A stretch of 64,000 bases of DNA, from contig OW799235.1 of the NCBI GenBank assembly GCA_941918925.1, forward strand, positions 42,576,201-42,640,200, read 5' to 3'. Below, in pieces: positions 1 to 10,819 of the stretch; position 1 is the stretch's first letter, and each line of letters opens with the position of its first letter. Below the pieces are notes generated by a model that was not told where the DNA came from, did no database searches, and saw nothing but the letters and a program-made list of their open reading frames with translations. Position numbers and translations under genes: made by a program. Origin of the DNA: Phyto melanocephala (Eukaryota > Arthropoda > Insecta > Diptera > Rhinophoridae).

Positions 1-1114
1 ATAAGGTCCTAAGACTAAAGAAGGCAATATATGGGCTGAAACAAGCGGGAAGAGAGTGGAACATTAAACTCGACAATGTACTAAGAAAAATTGGTTTTAA
101 GCAATCCCATTACGATCCCTGCTTATATATAATTGAACGCGATGGTAATTTGATATTTCTTACCGTGTATGTCGATGATATTATTATAGGTAGTAAGGAT
201 AAAACATTCGTGATAGATATCAAACAACGTATTTGTAATGAATTTGATGTTTGCGATAAAGGATCCTTACAGTATTTTTTAGGTATGGAAATCGATAGAC
301 CTGATGAGATCGGACCTATAAAAATAAGTCAAACACAATATATAGGAAATATATTGAAAGAATTTGGTATGTATAATTGCAAATCTGTATCAGTACCATT
401 AGATGCCGGATATCAAGTTGCATGCTCTGAAAACTGTAAAAGAGAGGATAAGAATGAATATCAAACGGTGATCGGTAAACTGATGTATTTGTCGATTACT
501 ACCCGCCCGGACTTATTGCATTCAGTTTCAAAGCTGTCCCAATGTAATTCTGATCCACATCAGGAACATATGCAAGCGGTTAAGCATTTATTAAGATATC
601 TTCAGGGCACAAAGGACCTAAAGCTAGAATATAATGCCAGTGAGAAGAAATCGCTAGTTGGATATGTGGATGCCGATTGGGTGGCCATGCCACAAATCGT
701 AAATCCTATACAGGTTTTACGTTCTTTATTGGTAGTTGTCTGGTTTCGTGGCAATCAAGAAAGCAAACATCAGTAGCGCTAAGCAGTATCGAAGCTGAAT
801 ACATGGCCGCGTCGGATGCAGCGAAGGAAGCAATTTACCTTCGAAAACTTTTAATAGAATTAAATTATTTAAAAGACGAACCCATTGTACTAAACATTGA
901 TAATCAAGGCGCACAGAAATTGACCATGAACCCAGTATATCATAAACGAAGCAAACACATAGATGTAAGATACCACTATATTCGAGAAGCCGTAAAAAAC
1001 GGAGAAATTACCATGGAATATTGCCCTTCAAATAATATGGTAGCCGATATCTTAACAAAGAATTTACCAAGAGTAAAACATAATAAATGCATTAATTTAA
1101 TGAATATTAATTAG
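1..1114 (+). pseudogene. copia-type retrotransposon pol, 3' part (reverse transcriptase and RNase H), frameshifted
   Basis: The reading frame is already open at base 3 and continues to 776, so the 5' part lies outside the window. It carries the copia (Ty1) reverse transcriptase signature KKAIYGLKQAGREW, the catalytic YVDD box near base 166, and the conserved GKLMYLSITTRPDL region. RNase H follows: DADW near 668, then SIEAEYMAASDAAKEA and KHIDVRYHYIREAVKNGEI, ending in VADILTKNLP. A one-base shift near 680-690 moves the frame from the first ORF into a second that ends at 1114, so no full protein can be made. The product would copy retrotransposon RNA into DNA in virus-like particles. The family assignment is firm; the element is plus-oriented, antisense to the host gene. 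Confidence 0.93.
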
Positions 1115-1148
1115 TATTTTGTAAAGGAACATCCACGTTGAGGTGGCG

Positions 1149-1368
1149 TGTCTTAGGATAAAATGCAACCGTGCAACGTGAATGTTTTTACATTCCTTTT
1201 CTTTACTTATTTTATCAACCAATATACAATATATGCGCATTTGAATTGCATTACTTTTTATAGTCTTAATCATATTTTAAGCTTCGTCAAGAACAGACGC
1301 AATTAATAAACGTTACATATATTCACTCACTGACTTTTAATTTAATTTACTGCGACGTAAATTCAACA
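1149..1368 (+). repeat. probable 3' LTR of the copia-type element
   Basis: Just after the pol stop there is a purine-rich tract (TTGAGGTGGCG), a typical polypurine tract, followed by TGTCTTAGG. A matching terminus AATTCAACA occurs about 220 bases on, giving TG...CA ends and a length usual for copia LTRs. An AATAAA-type signal lies near 1303. The 5' LTR is outside the window, so neither the exact ends nor a target duplication can be confirmed. Confidence 0.55.
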
Positions 1369-1790
1369 AGAATAAAAAAAACTAAAAATTTTAGTTGTAT
1401 TAAGTTAAATAAAACTCAAATCGTGCAATATAGAAACTCTTTAAAATACGCAAATTTATTGGCATACTGTACAAACTGATTAAACATTGAAATCTTAATT
1501 TATTATTTCGTATTTATAAGATTATCGACTTTTTCGGAAGTTTTTCCATTAAAGATTTTACAGTTGCTTCTGTTACCTTTTTTGAGTAGGTGGTTCATCT
1601 ACACTTAAAATCGGACATGTTCTGGGACACCTTTTCTGTGCTCTTCAATCCTTTTTTTACAAAGCGGAGATATTCCGATTATTCGTTAATATATAAAATA
1701 TTTTTTTGAAATTCTTTGCAATTCTCGTGAATTGTTCTATTGTTTGCTTAAGGCAAGTATGCACCTAATTTTGTTTTTATTAAAAATTTC
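1369..1790. other. AT-rich intergenic/intronic stretch, nothing recognised
   Basis: About 420 bases with no ORF, no clear terminal repeat and no similarity to other repeats in the window that I could find. Confidence 0.6.
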
Positions 1791-2160
1791 TTAATGCCAA
1801 TCTATATTAAAGCCACCCGCAATTATGTCACAGTTTATTACATTTAGTTCTTCTACTATATCTGCAAATTCTTCCAAAAATGCATATGCAGCACTGCTTG
1901 GGGATCTGTATACAGCAGCTACAATAAATTTGTTATTTTGCAGCATATATGCTATATCCATAATTTTTCGGCGATTTTTCTTACTTTCCATTTCTTTTTA
2001 AAATATATTATAATTCTACCTGTACTTTTTGATTCGATAGAGATAAAAAATTGATTGTAACCTGTTAACTGTGTTTCAGCTCGCTTACGTCTAAAGTAAA
2101 GTGAGTTTTCGATTAAGTAACAAAATCAGGCTTTTTTATTTTTAACGTATTTCCAATTAG
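1791..2160 (-). pseudogene. non-LTR retrotransposon (LINE) endonuclease fragment
   Basis: The minus strand encodes pieces of an APE-type endonuclease as found at the start of LINE ORF2: KPDFVT, then ETQLTGYNQFF, then VAAVYRSPSS and FLEEFADIVEEL, ending in IIAGGFNIDW, which corresponds to the catalytic GDFN motif (here with G for D). The pieces lie in different frames with stops between them. The reverse transcriptase is missing, so this is a dead scrap. The clade (Jockey/CR1-like) cannot be settled from so short a piece. Confidence 0.8.
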
Positions 2161-2189
2161 TTAAAGTTATTTAATAAACCTTGTACATT

Positions 2190-2275
2190 TGTGTATATTA
2201 AATCCTCAATGGCTCTATATTTACAATGGAAACATGATAATGTAATAGATAACTTAAAATGTCAATAAATTAAAA
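2190..2275. repeat. dispersed repeat fragment shared with 6440-6560
   Basis: The stretch around CACAATGGAAACATG-type sequence (here TTTACAATGGAAACATGATA) and AATGTAATAGATAAC also occurs inside the hAT-like MITE at 6300-6798, so it is probably a fragment of the same family. Confidence 0.5.
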
Positions 2276-2294
2276 TGTCGCGTCTTAAATTCAA

Positions 2295-2796
2295 GCTCTA
2301 AACACATAGACGCCAGCAGACTTCACAACTTCACGGCTTCAAATGCTGCTCTGAAGTCAGCTTCATAATTATTTTCAAGACAGCAACAACATAATAATCA
2401 GCTGATGTGTAGTTTAGCAATACAAATTTCAGGGATGCCGCATGTATATTTTATAATGAATAAAATTAAAGTTATTGATAAAAAAATTTAAAAATATCAC
2501 GAAAAACTACAAAAACACATAAATTTATTTCTTTATTGTGTTTTTGTAATGTTCTTTTCTGTTTAATATTAAAAATAAGTTTTTGTTCTTATTTTTCCAA
2601 TTTAATATGTATAATGGCAACACTATATTTGTTTCTTGCTGCCCGTCAAAATAGAAAATAGCCTAAGTTGGCAGCAGCAGCAAATGCTGTTGTGCAGTCG
2701 TGCTACTGTGCTGCCGTCAAAATAATCGTTTTCATTTAAACACATGGATTTTATTTTTGACATATTGCTGCTTGCTGTCGTCTATGTGTTTAGAGC
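2295..2796 (+). mobile_element. TIR element (GCTCTAAACACATAGACG family), copy 1
   Basis: The ends are inverted: GCTCTAAACACATAGACGCC at the left and its near-complement ending GTCTATGTGTTTAGAGC at the right. The subterminal sequence is rich in CAGCAG/CTGCTG. A second copy in the opposite orientation lies at 52683-53208. No transposase is present, so this is a non-autonomous (MITE-like) element. I could not find a convincing target-site duplication. Confidence 0.85.
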
Positions 2797-2910
2797 ATCA
2801 TGCCCACCACTGTAAATGATGACATGCCATTTAGCAACAACAGTATAGGTTGAGTGTAAATAAAAGAAAGATTTATTAAAATTTGTTTCACAAACAATAT
2901 ATGCTCATAA

Positions 2911-5425
2911 GCACGGGTCGATTTGTATGGAGGCAAACAAATTGCGCAAATTACAAGGAAAATCGTATTCTAGGGATCAAAATAAGAAACTTTGCCGATG
3001 GAACCATACCTCTACAATGTATTTTGATGTTCCGACTTTTGAACCGAAGGGTAAAATTTTGAAAAATCTCACTTTGACTCAGTTAGAATTCCTCAATCGA
3101 GTCACTAATTTTGGAGGGCCGACCCACCTATGCCAGTGGCACACCCCCTAAAACTAACCCTTGAGAGTTCCCCATACAAACATTTCAAAAAATCACCATT
3201 TTTTGCACTTTACAAGAGAAAATCAGCGAAATGGCTGTTTTTTGAGTTTATTTTTCTCTTTAGAAATTTATTTAGTCAGAACATATGTAAATGAAAAAAT
3301 AATCTTGTGTTATTTTTGGGTTAAATACTGGTAATCCCTGATAGCTAGGTAATAAAATATATCTTCCATGTGTTTACAATATGTAGATGTATGCAGTAAG
3401 AGCATGCCTAAAATCAGGTACGGATATGTACTATTTAGTTTTAAGGTTTTCATTTTTAGTATTTAAGTCCAATTTTTTATAATAAAAATTCAGTATTTTA
3501 CAACTACTCAAAGCGTAGGCTACATAGTTTATTTTTTAAACAATCATCATATTACAATGAATCCACCATCCTGTACACCGCAAGATGCAGCCACAACAAC
3601 TATCGAAAACCCCATGATACATATACTCAAGCATGATGTTACTGTTTTTGGTGTGCCTACTGATTTGAGTGATGTTAATTTACCAACCCATCTGGATATC
3701 TTGAGATATTATTTTTACTTGAGCGAACGTGCTATATATAACAGACCAAAAAAAGTTTTCTTATAAATCATTCACTATTGAAGTACAAAAAATTTGATTG
3801 GAATTTGAGAAAAACTTGGTATGGAAATAATGGCGAGAAATTGTGTATATTTTAAATTGAATAGATTTCTTAATAAATATCAAGAACAAATCAAGAGCAA
3901 AAGGAAAAACTCAAAATTTCCAGAAACAATTTTTTCATTTATGATGATAATTGAAGAGCAAGGAGCAACGTCAACATACCAAGATCCCGATGATTCAACA
4001 TACGCACCGCTATCGGTTCAAGAAAATATGGATGCAAGCACAAGTTCACAATACACAGAAAGATACGATTGTTTTAACTTTACCTTGATATGTGACAGTT
4101 TTGGTGTGCCTGATAGAGTAGCATCAGCATTAGGAGCCGCTCTTTTCCAAGATATTAAAATGAAAGATAAGCATGACGAACATCTCATCATGGATAAATC
4201 GGAAGTTCGCAGAGGGAAAGAAAAATGTTAGCGTTTTAATTCGATGGCAAAAAAAATTATATTTTAACGAGACATAAAATTAATGAAAAATTTATACAAA
4301 ACGATCGATTGATTTTTTCAACAATAAAAATATAACAGTGGATGCATTAATTGGCATATGCACTGACGGTGAGCAAACAAACACTGGCCCACACCTTGGA
4401 AGTATACGACGATTCGAATTGTGGTTAAAAAGACTATTGCATTGGTTCGTTTTCCTTCTTCTTCTTTGCCTTCAAGTTCCTTAGTTGGTTGCGGTTTCTA
4501 CAACCTCATTTAAGCAGTATTGTCAATAAAGTAATTAAAGATAATTCATATTATGCGCATTCGGAAAATATCTTGCTATCAATGTTATTTGAAGATAGCA
4601 AAGAACAGCGAGACTGTGCTATAAAGAAAATTCTACGCTATCAAACCGATGCTGAAGACCCAACGGAAGTTAGTTTACAAAAAACCAGATATTAATTGTA
4701 CATGCACAAGTTACACGGAAATTATCAATTTGAATGATATAAAAAATAACGTATTTGAAGCACCATTCACGCGAAGCATTCCGTACGATACATTGAAAGA
4801 ATATTTATATCAAGATGATCTACCGTTTTTTTATCAAAAAATTCCATCATACATACGGAACGACACGTTCAATTGCTAGCTAGCGTTTAAAAACGAGTTA
4901 TTCCGGGAAATATAGGGGCTGTTATGGCGACGACATTAGAGAGTCGTGCGAAATTGCCCAGACTTGAAAGCAAAAAGTCTTCAAACAATATTTTTTTTTC
5001 TTTAATATTATTAAGTAAAACTAATTTTTTCATTTCATTCTGACTAAATAAATTTCTAAAGAGAAAAATAAACACCAAAAATAAAAAACATAGCCATTTC
5101 TCTGCTTTTTTCTTGTAAAGTGCCAAAGATCGTGATTTTTTCAAGTGTTTGTATGGGAAACCCCCCAGGGGTGGTTACAGAGGGTGTGCCACTGGCATAG
5201 GTAAGTCGGCCCTCCAAAGTTAGTGGGGTTCGGTAATACATTTTGACTCGATTGAGGAACTCTAAATGGGTCAAAGTGAGACTTTTCAAAATTTGACCCT
5301 TCAGATCAAAAGTCGGGACATCAAAATACATTTTAGAGGTATGGTTCCTTCGGCATAGTTTCTTATTTTCCTCCCTAGAATACGATTTTCCTTGTAATTT
5401 GTGCGGTTTTTAAATCGACCCGCGA
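2911..5425. mobile_element. 2.5-kb DNA transposon with ~480-bp terminal inverted repeats
   Basis: About 480 bases at 2911-3290 and at 5040-5425 are reverse complements, beginning at GGGTCGATTT-type ends and including CCGACTTTTGA, GAGGGCCGAC and CAGTGGCACACCC. Between the arms lies a broken plus-strand transposase-like gene (3557-4879). The inner ends of both arms share TTTCTCTTTAGAAATTTATT. The ORF-like readings inside the arms are by-products of the repeat and are not genes. Confidence 0.85.
3557..4879 (+). pseudogene. decayed transposase-like protein of the long-TIR element (unnamed arthropod family)
   Basis: Several plus-strand segments in different frames look like parts of one protein. 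3557-3766 holds VTVFGVPTDLSDVNLPTHLD and ILRYYFYLSERA. 3821-4231 holds FNFTLICDSFGVPDRVASAL, followed by LIMDKSEVRRGK. Near 4337-4480 comes GICTDGEQTNTG followed by LLHWFVFLL. 4500-4879 holds NSYYAHSENILLSMLFED and ends near IPSYIRNDTFNC. The order VPDRVA...DKS..RR...DG...NTG...WFV...AHSENILL...ML matches a large family of uncharacterised arthropod proteins that I recall as dispersed and multi-copy; I know no accepted name. Frameshifts and an internal deletion inactivate it. Its place between long inverted repeats argues that it is the element's own transposase. Confidence 0.6.
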
Positions 5426-5540
5426 GGTGCGTAATAACGTACAATGTACGGACGATTTTGTACATAAGTTTTGTTGTACCAAGAATAAAATCCACTAATA
5501 TTAAGTATAATAAATAAAAAATGTTAAAATATATACTAAC

Positions 5541-5625
5541 CCATTGGTTCCTTTATAACTTTATAATAATCGGGAGCTTCTTTTGGGTCTACAGGCTCCA
5601 TAAAAGGCCATGCACTCTTGTGAGA
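5541..5625 (-). CDS. E(bx): E(bx)/NURF301 exon: start of bromodomain
   Basis: On the minus strand, an AG acceptor at 5627-5626 opens an 85-base exon and a GTTAGT donor follows base 5541. It encodes SHKSAWPFMEPV, then PKEAPDYYKVIKEPM, then one base of the next codon. This is the start of the E(bx) bromodomain, including the WPF shelf and the ZA-loop tyrosines that pack acetyl-lysine. The rest of the bromodomain must lie on exons before base 1, because nothing matching is seen between 1 and 5540. The phase agrees with the upstream exon across a 59-base intron (5626-5684). In Drosophila this domain, with the adjacent PHD finger, lets the NURF chromatin-remodelling complex read histone tails. Confidence 0.95.
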
Positions 5626-5684
5626 CTATTAGAAGATAAAGGATTTATTCAAGCACACCTTCCTTGGACAATATTGTTACTTAC

Positions 5685-6048
5685 CCTTATTTGTTTAATA
5701 AGTTTCCTTAACTCAGCAGTTTCATGTTCGCTTAAGTTTTTCATATTTGCAATATTTACTGAATTGTTTTTTTGACACGCAGGGCACACATATTCATCTA
5801 TAAATTCTGCCTCACTTTGGACAATACCAACACAACGACCATGAAACCAGTCTTGACATTTATCACAACAAATATAAAATTGTGATTCATCATATGGCTG
5901 CTTGCACAAACAGTAAAGTTCTTGTGTTTCTCTGGCCTTTTTGCAATCGGCACAAATAAATTCCGACAATTTTTTTGAGTCTTCTTCAGAAATGTTTACA
6001 CAATCGCCATGAAACCAGTTACTACAAATATCGCAACCAACGTAAAAT
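5685..6048 (-). CDS. E(bx): E(bx)/NURF301 exon: two C-terminal PHD fingers
   Basis: This 364-base exon (acceptor AG at 6050-6049, donor GTAAGT at 5684-5679) completes the first C-terminal PHD finger (FYVGCDICSNWFHGDCV, then EFICADC) and contains the whole second one. The second starts LYCLCKQPYDESQFYICCDK, continues with CQDWFHGRCVGI and ends EYVCPAC. All Cys4-His-Cys3 zinc ligands are visible, as are the aromatic residues (Y, Y, Y, W) that form the H3K4me3 cage in BPTF-type PHD fingers. A short helical linker (ELRKLIKQIR) leads to the bromodomain exon. The sequence is very close to Drosophila E(bx) here, so the product is the large scaffold subunit of nuclear NURF, which recruits the ISWI remodeller to chromatin. 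Reading past 5685 hits a stop in the intron, as expected. Confidence 0.97.
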
Positions 6049-6104
6049 CTAAAATAGTGAGTTTTTTTTAATAGAATATTATAATTTGTTGATTGCTTTG
6101 TTAC

Positions 6105-6248
6105 TTAGTATCATCATATGGAGTACGACAAACACAATAGAGTTTTTCCTTCTTTTTATTTAGCTTCTTAGGTTTACATAGATTCCTTGGTGAAGAGTTT
6201 ACGTTTGCAGAGCTTGCAATGGTTTTTGTGTATATTTGTTTAGTTTGT
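6105..6248 (-). CDS. E(bx): E(bx)/NURF301 exon: linker and first half of PHD finger
   Basis: This 144-base exon is bounded by TTTTAAG (acceptor at 6250-6249) and a GTAACA donor (6104). It encodes a Ser/Asn/Lys linker and then KLYCVCRTPYDDTK, the first CxC pair of the first C-terminal PHD finger. The lysine codon is split aa|a across a 56-base intron (6049-6104), and the reading continues exactly into FYVGCDIC. The first base completes a lysine codon begun in the upstream exon (6852-7030). The match to the corresponding E(bx) segment is clear. Confidence 0.95.
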
Positions 6249-6299
6249 CTTAAAAGAGAAATTATATTATATTTGTATAAACATATATGTATTTATAAT

Positions 6300-6798
6300 C
6301 AGGGATGACACTTTTTTAACTTTGTGTATAACTTGATAGCATGTTTTTTTTTTTTTTTTTTTAATTTTTGGTAGGATAAAATTTGTTTCTTCCAAAACAC
6401 ACAAAGTTTACATAATTTTTTTTATTAATATTATAGTTTTTTGTTATTGAAATTAAGTCCTCATAGCTCTCTCTGTATTCACAATGGAAACATGTGAAAA
6501 TGTGAAACAATGAAAATGTAATAGATAACAAGATAAAGAAATTCCTAAATATGTATGTACATTTGAACAATGACCTAATTATCAACATTTAGGAAGTTCG
6601 TAAATTCTGATCCGGACAAGTGCCACTTTTTTTTAAATATATTAATATAGAAAGAAGCGTTTAAACGAAATTTTTGATGCGTAAATCATTAAAATAACAT
6701 TTAAATAAATAATTAAAGAAAAATATATGTTTTGATAGTTATTGGTCCGTTTTTGAGAAGTATTTGGTAGGAAAATTATTTTCGTCGTCGCATCCCTG
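6300..6798. mobile_element. hAT-like MITE inside an E(bx) intron
   Basis: The termini CAGGGATG (6300) and CATCCCTG (6791-6798) are inverted, a form typical of hAT elements. The flanking octamers TTTATAAT and CTTATATG agree at only five of eight positions, consistent with an old, eroded 8-bp duplication. It fills most of the 603-base intron 6249-6851. A poly-T run lies at 6343-6362. No transposase is present. Confidence 0.55.
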
Positions 6799-6851
6799 CT
6801 TATATGATTATATTTAATTATTAATAAAAAAAAAAACGTATTAATACGTAC

Positions 6852-7030
6852 TTCTTCGTTTCAACGTGAGGAGAATTTAGTGCAACACTGTTATTATCAT
6901 CTCCTAATTTAGTCGTCCATATTTTTTTAGACATTTCAATTTTTATTTCGTTTTGTATGTTCCTTTCTAGGGTAGATCGTTTTTTTAGTATATTGCTTTT
7001 AAGAACAATTTTGTGTCTTTCAAGTGTTTG
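6852..7030 (-). CDS. E(bx): E(bx)/NURF301 exon: basic helical segment
   Basis: This 179-base exon follows TTTTCAG (acceptor just above 7030) and ends at a GTACGT donor (6851-6846). It encodes QTLERHKIVLKSNILKKRST, then LERNIQNEIKIEM, then a polar tail ending in VETK plus two bases of a split lysine codon. It starts in phase 0, matching the phase-0 end of the exon at 29024-29286, and its 3' phase matches the exon at 6248. The charged helical 'ERHK...LKKR..LERN' pattern is what I expect just upstream of the C-terminal PHD fingers of E(bx). This assignment rests on splice-phase continuity as well as similarity. Confidence 0.9.
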
Positions 7031-7481
7031 CTGAAAATAAATTATAAAAAAATTAAATTAAATTCTTAAAATACATAAATTAAAAACATTAACAATATAC
7101 CAGCTACTTCGTTAGCGCAGTTTTAACGGTTTATTCAAAACTGAAGTTTTTTTCTCAAATACAAAATGATTTTTCGTAAAATTTTTAAAAACTTTTTCTC
7201 AAATTAATTTTATTTGAAAAAAAAGCACTGTGAGGACAAACATATAAGAAAATTATTTAGTCCTAATCGGATTTTTGTTCACCTTAATTTTATATATTTT
7301 TTTTAATAATTCATAGTATTTCTTAGTACCCAATACTGTCAGCCAATATCTACGCTTCCATATTTCTTAATTTTAAACTCGTGTCAGAAAATAAAGAAAT
7401 TACCCTTTCGCACTTCTCTATAATTTTTAAGTCAGTTTGGAGTAATATTTCAAAATTCTATATTAATTAATATTAAAAATA

Positions 7482-9700
7482 ACAAGTAAGAGCACTATAT
7501 TCGGCTGTGCCGAATCTTTTGTACCCACCACCAATTTGATGTACTTTTATAGCACAGAATTTATTATTTTGTTATTAACAGTAATCGCTATGGAATAATC
7601 TCTTTATACTTAAATATGTATCACTTTCTTTGTATAACTTTGATATGCTCGCAAAATGTATTCGTTAATTTAATCTTTCAATGAAAGTGGCGTTAAAGTA
7701 GGCGTGTCAATAAAGTTTCTGCTAATAAATACAACTTAGATATTTCAATATGATCCTTTATTCTTCAAAAATCTTTATTCATAGAGAAATTATATGAATT
7801 TGATATAAAGCGTTATATGGGTGGTGGGCGTGTCATATTTATTTTCCGTTAGCAATGGTTGCAAAATTTCAGAATCATACATCTAATTTTGTCAATTATA
7901 TTACGTTTTAAATTTTGAATATACCGGAAAACACACTGCGCGGTATAAATTTTCGTACGTTTCGATCTAAAAAACCCTTCCTTAATTCATAGATTTTGGC
8001 AATTTTCGGCGAAAAATATTTTTTTTTACTCAGAAAATATACACACGAATTTCATGGCATTAATAAACATTCGAACTTCATGGCGTTAATGCGTTTGGAC
8101 ACAATAACATTTTATTCGATGTTGGAAGGACACGGTTTTTTTTACCTACTCTTGCATTACGATCTATAACTCTCTTCCTAATATTCAGATATAGCCCATT
8201 TTCACGGATATACTAGTCGTCATAAAATGAAACCTCGATTCAGAATATATATACTTTATGGGGTCTCAAATGGATATTTCGATGTGTTACAAACGAAATG
8301 ACAAAATGAAAATACCCCCACATTTTTTTTGGTGGCGGGTATAAAAAAAGAGTACTATCAAAACAAAAAAAAGTACGTTTTGGTTCCCCATATACTTTTT
8401 TTTAATCTTAACTTGGATCAGTAGTCCCTATTTTCAATTTTTTTACAAAAATAAATATAAAAAAAAAATACAAAAGGACAATAAAAATTAAACAAAGAAC
8501 CATTTGTGGCGCCTATATTGTTTTAAATATAAACTTGTGTCAAGTTTACTTTTATTGCATCATCTTCTCTATCAAATGACTCGAGCCCGCCCACGAATAG
8601 TGTCTCATGTAATGGTCTTACATCAGCTGCATCACCAAACGTAAAACAACTAAATCCGTTTAATATAACAATTTCGACTTCGCAAAACGTTCAACACACT
8701 GGCATGACGTCTGCTTCCTGCCATGTCACAGCATTAATTACACCGTACGACGTTTTATCACAAAATAACATATCTATTACTTTCGTTCCTTCGGTTACGT
8801 CGGCAAATACGGCATTTTCTTAAAATTATATTTAACAGATAAATGATTATCAGGCGGACACGTTTATCGACTTTGGTAGTGATTACCGTTTAATAAAAAA
8901 TTTATTTGCTAGCAATTATAAAAATAAAATTGAATGTAAAGAACTACTGAGAGGCTATGCCAGAGGAGAATATATTAGTACCGAAAATGTGAAATTGAAT
9001 ATGCAAATACATGATACAAGCTTCGAAATTGTATTATATGAGGTGGAGAATAATTTGTTGTCCATCAATAAAATTTCGAACATATACATAGCTTTCTAGT
9101 CTATGTCATTGTTATGCCAAAAAGGTGGCACAGCCACTTTAACGCCTACCTCCCATATAACGCTTTATCTTAAATTCATATAATTTCTCTATGGACAAAG
9201 TTTTTAGAAGAATAAAGGAATACATTGAAATATCTAAGCTGAATTTATTAGTAAAAACTACATTGAAACGCCTACTTTAATCTAGGTAATCTACTGTCAA
9301 ATTTAAATGCTAATAAAACCGACAGAATTAGAGGAATGATGATAAAATTTTACACATATGACTTTCTAGTCAATGTATTTTTATGCCAGAAATTAAGGTG
9401 AAACGCCCTCTTTAACGCCTACTTCCAATTTAACGCTTTATCTTAAAATCATATAATTTCTCTATGGACAAAGTTTTGAAAGAATAAAGGACTATATTGA
9501 AATACAAAATATATTATAAGTTTTATATATTAGCAGAAACTATATTGACACGTCTACAGTAATACATATTTTAGTATAAAGAGATTATTCCTAGCGATTA
9601 CAGTTAATAACAAGATAATTAATTTTGTGCTATAAAAGTACATAAAATTAGTGGTGGGTATGAAAATTCGGCACAGCCGAATATAGTGCTCTTACTTGTT
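7482..9700. mobile_element. Palindrome-ended TIR element (ACAAGTAAGAGC ends), copy 1
   Basis: Both ends carry ACAAGTAAGAGCACTATA followed by a TTCGGCTGTGCCGAA hairpin, in inverted orientation (7482 and 9700). About 330 bases inside each end are also inverted: the arm with TAAAGTAGGCGTGTCAATA and CATAGAGAAATTATATGAAT on the left is repeated twice on the right (9120-9300 and 9370-9600). This makes it a foldback-like element. The interior holds a retropepsin-like remnant (8851-9063). The right part is present again in the tandem duplicate at 12208-14430. Confidence 0.8.
8851..9063 (+). pseudogene. retropepsin-like fragment of an LTR retroelement, copy A
   Basis: A frame open for about 70 codons reads QADTFIDFGSDYRLIKNLFA and continues LLRGYARGEYISTENVKLNM. 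DTFIDFGSD resembles the D-T/S-G active-site loop of retroviral-type aspartic proteases, with Phe where Thr is usual. No neighbouring reverse transcriptase is present. The second copy (13193-13405) has a stop in the same frame (tat tag). A protease remnant is an inference from this motif only. Confidence 0.5.
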
Positions 9701-10012
9701 CATATTTCCGTACAATTTTTTTTTATTTCTCAAAATTTTCTGTTTAAACTAATATTTAAATTTTTTTCAGACTCGAGTTCATTTATGACATTCTTATTTT
9801 TACAAAAAAATTTAATTAAAATTTAAAATCTATGTACGTTATAAAGAAAATTGGTTATAGAGAACCTATTATCTTTTAATATGTACATTGTGTTACATTT
9901 AAACATTTACTTTTCACTTTAATTAAGAGTTTAATTTTAAAATACAACTAAATTGTATCTTAAAGCAATTAAACATGCTTATTAACCACTTAAATAATCG
10001 AAGAGGCAAATG

Positions 10013-10601
10013 CAATTGCTGACATATTTGCTAGTTCACATATCATTACTATTAACAATTCATCATTATTGGACTCAGTCAGTTGATTCAAGATACATCA
10101 TTAACCTTGATCAAACTCTTACTGAAAATACAAGTATTGAACTTATTAATTTGGCTTAAGTCAAATCATTTAAATAATAATAAATCTCCTGGTTTAGATG
10201 GGATTAACAGCATAACACTTAAAAATATGCCCGATTACTTTTATGAAATCTTAAGTAAACTATTAAACTTTTGTTTGAGCAATGGTTACTTCCCACCTGT
10301 TTTTAAAATGGCTAAGGTTATTCCAATCCACAAATCTGGAAAGGACCCTAAATTACCCTCCAGCCACAGGCCATTTAGCATTCTATGTTTATTGGATAAG
10401 GTGTTCAAGAAAATTATTCACACCAGAATTGTTTTTTTTTTTTAAATTGCAACAAGCACTCCACTGTACATCAACTTTAACAAACTTAAAAATATTGAAA
10501 GGAATAAGTGATCGGAAAAAAACTGGAGTCGTTTTTCTTAATATTGAAAAAGCTTTTGATTCAATTTGGCATGATGGACTAGTGAATAAATTAAATACTT
10601 T
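10013..10601 (+). pseudogene. LINE reverse transcriptase fragment, copy A
   Basis: The sequence reads NNNKSPGLDGINSITLKNMP, followed by FPPVFKMAKVIPIHKSGKDP and HRPFSILCLLDKVFKKI, the N-terminal fingers motifs of a Jockey-type LINE reverse transcriptase. A second frame follows with LQQALHCTSTLTNLKI and VVFLNIEKAFDSIWHDGL (the FLDIEKAFD motif A). The expected FGFR block between them is missing and the frame breaks at a poly-T run near 10431. The catalytic YADD box is absent because a MITE end (GGCGTTATTCATAAC) replaces the sequence after 10601. It is inactive. Confidence 0.88.
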
Positions 10602-10800
10602 CGGCGTTATTCATAACAAAGAGTAAGCCACAGTTTATATACTACGTGCAACGATCTGCTAACTAGAATGCCGATTTAGCTTGGCAGCTCGTTGGCATAG
10701 AGTTTATTTATAAGAAACTTTTATCCGTCTGCCAAATTTTTATAAATCATCTCGGAAATTGCATGATACTGCTTAAAAAATGTTACCATTTTTGTGTATA
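10602..10800 (-). repeat. partial GGCCTTATTCATAAC-family MITE abutting the LINE, copy A
   Basis: GGCGTTATTCATAACAAAGA, GCTAACTAGAATGCC and GGCAGCTCGTTGGCA match the 3' arm of the full copies at 55872-56317 and 56331-56846. The element is truncated at its other end near 10800. Confidence 0.75.
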
Positions 10801-10819
10801 CACCAAAATCTGTTTTTGC

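Noticed and set aside
2927..3151. 74-residue plus ORF and the matching minus ORF at 5056-5331
   Set aside because: They are the two terminal inverted repeats of one DNA transposon read on opposite strands, not a gene pair.
5521..5775. 84-residue plus-strand ORF with membrane-like composition
   Set aside because: It is exactly antisense to the E(bx) bromodomain and PHD exons and the introns between them.
7482..9700. Possible CRISPR-like or satellite array from the repeated arms
   Set aside because: Only two or three diverged arm copies occur, in inverted and direct order, with no regular spacers.
10282..10626. 114-residue ORF ending GVIHNKE as a single protein
   Set aside because: Its first part is out of frame with the reverse transcriptase, and its last residues are encoded by the end of an inserted MITE.
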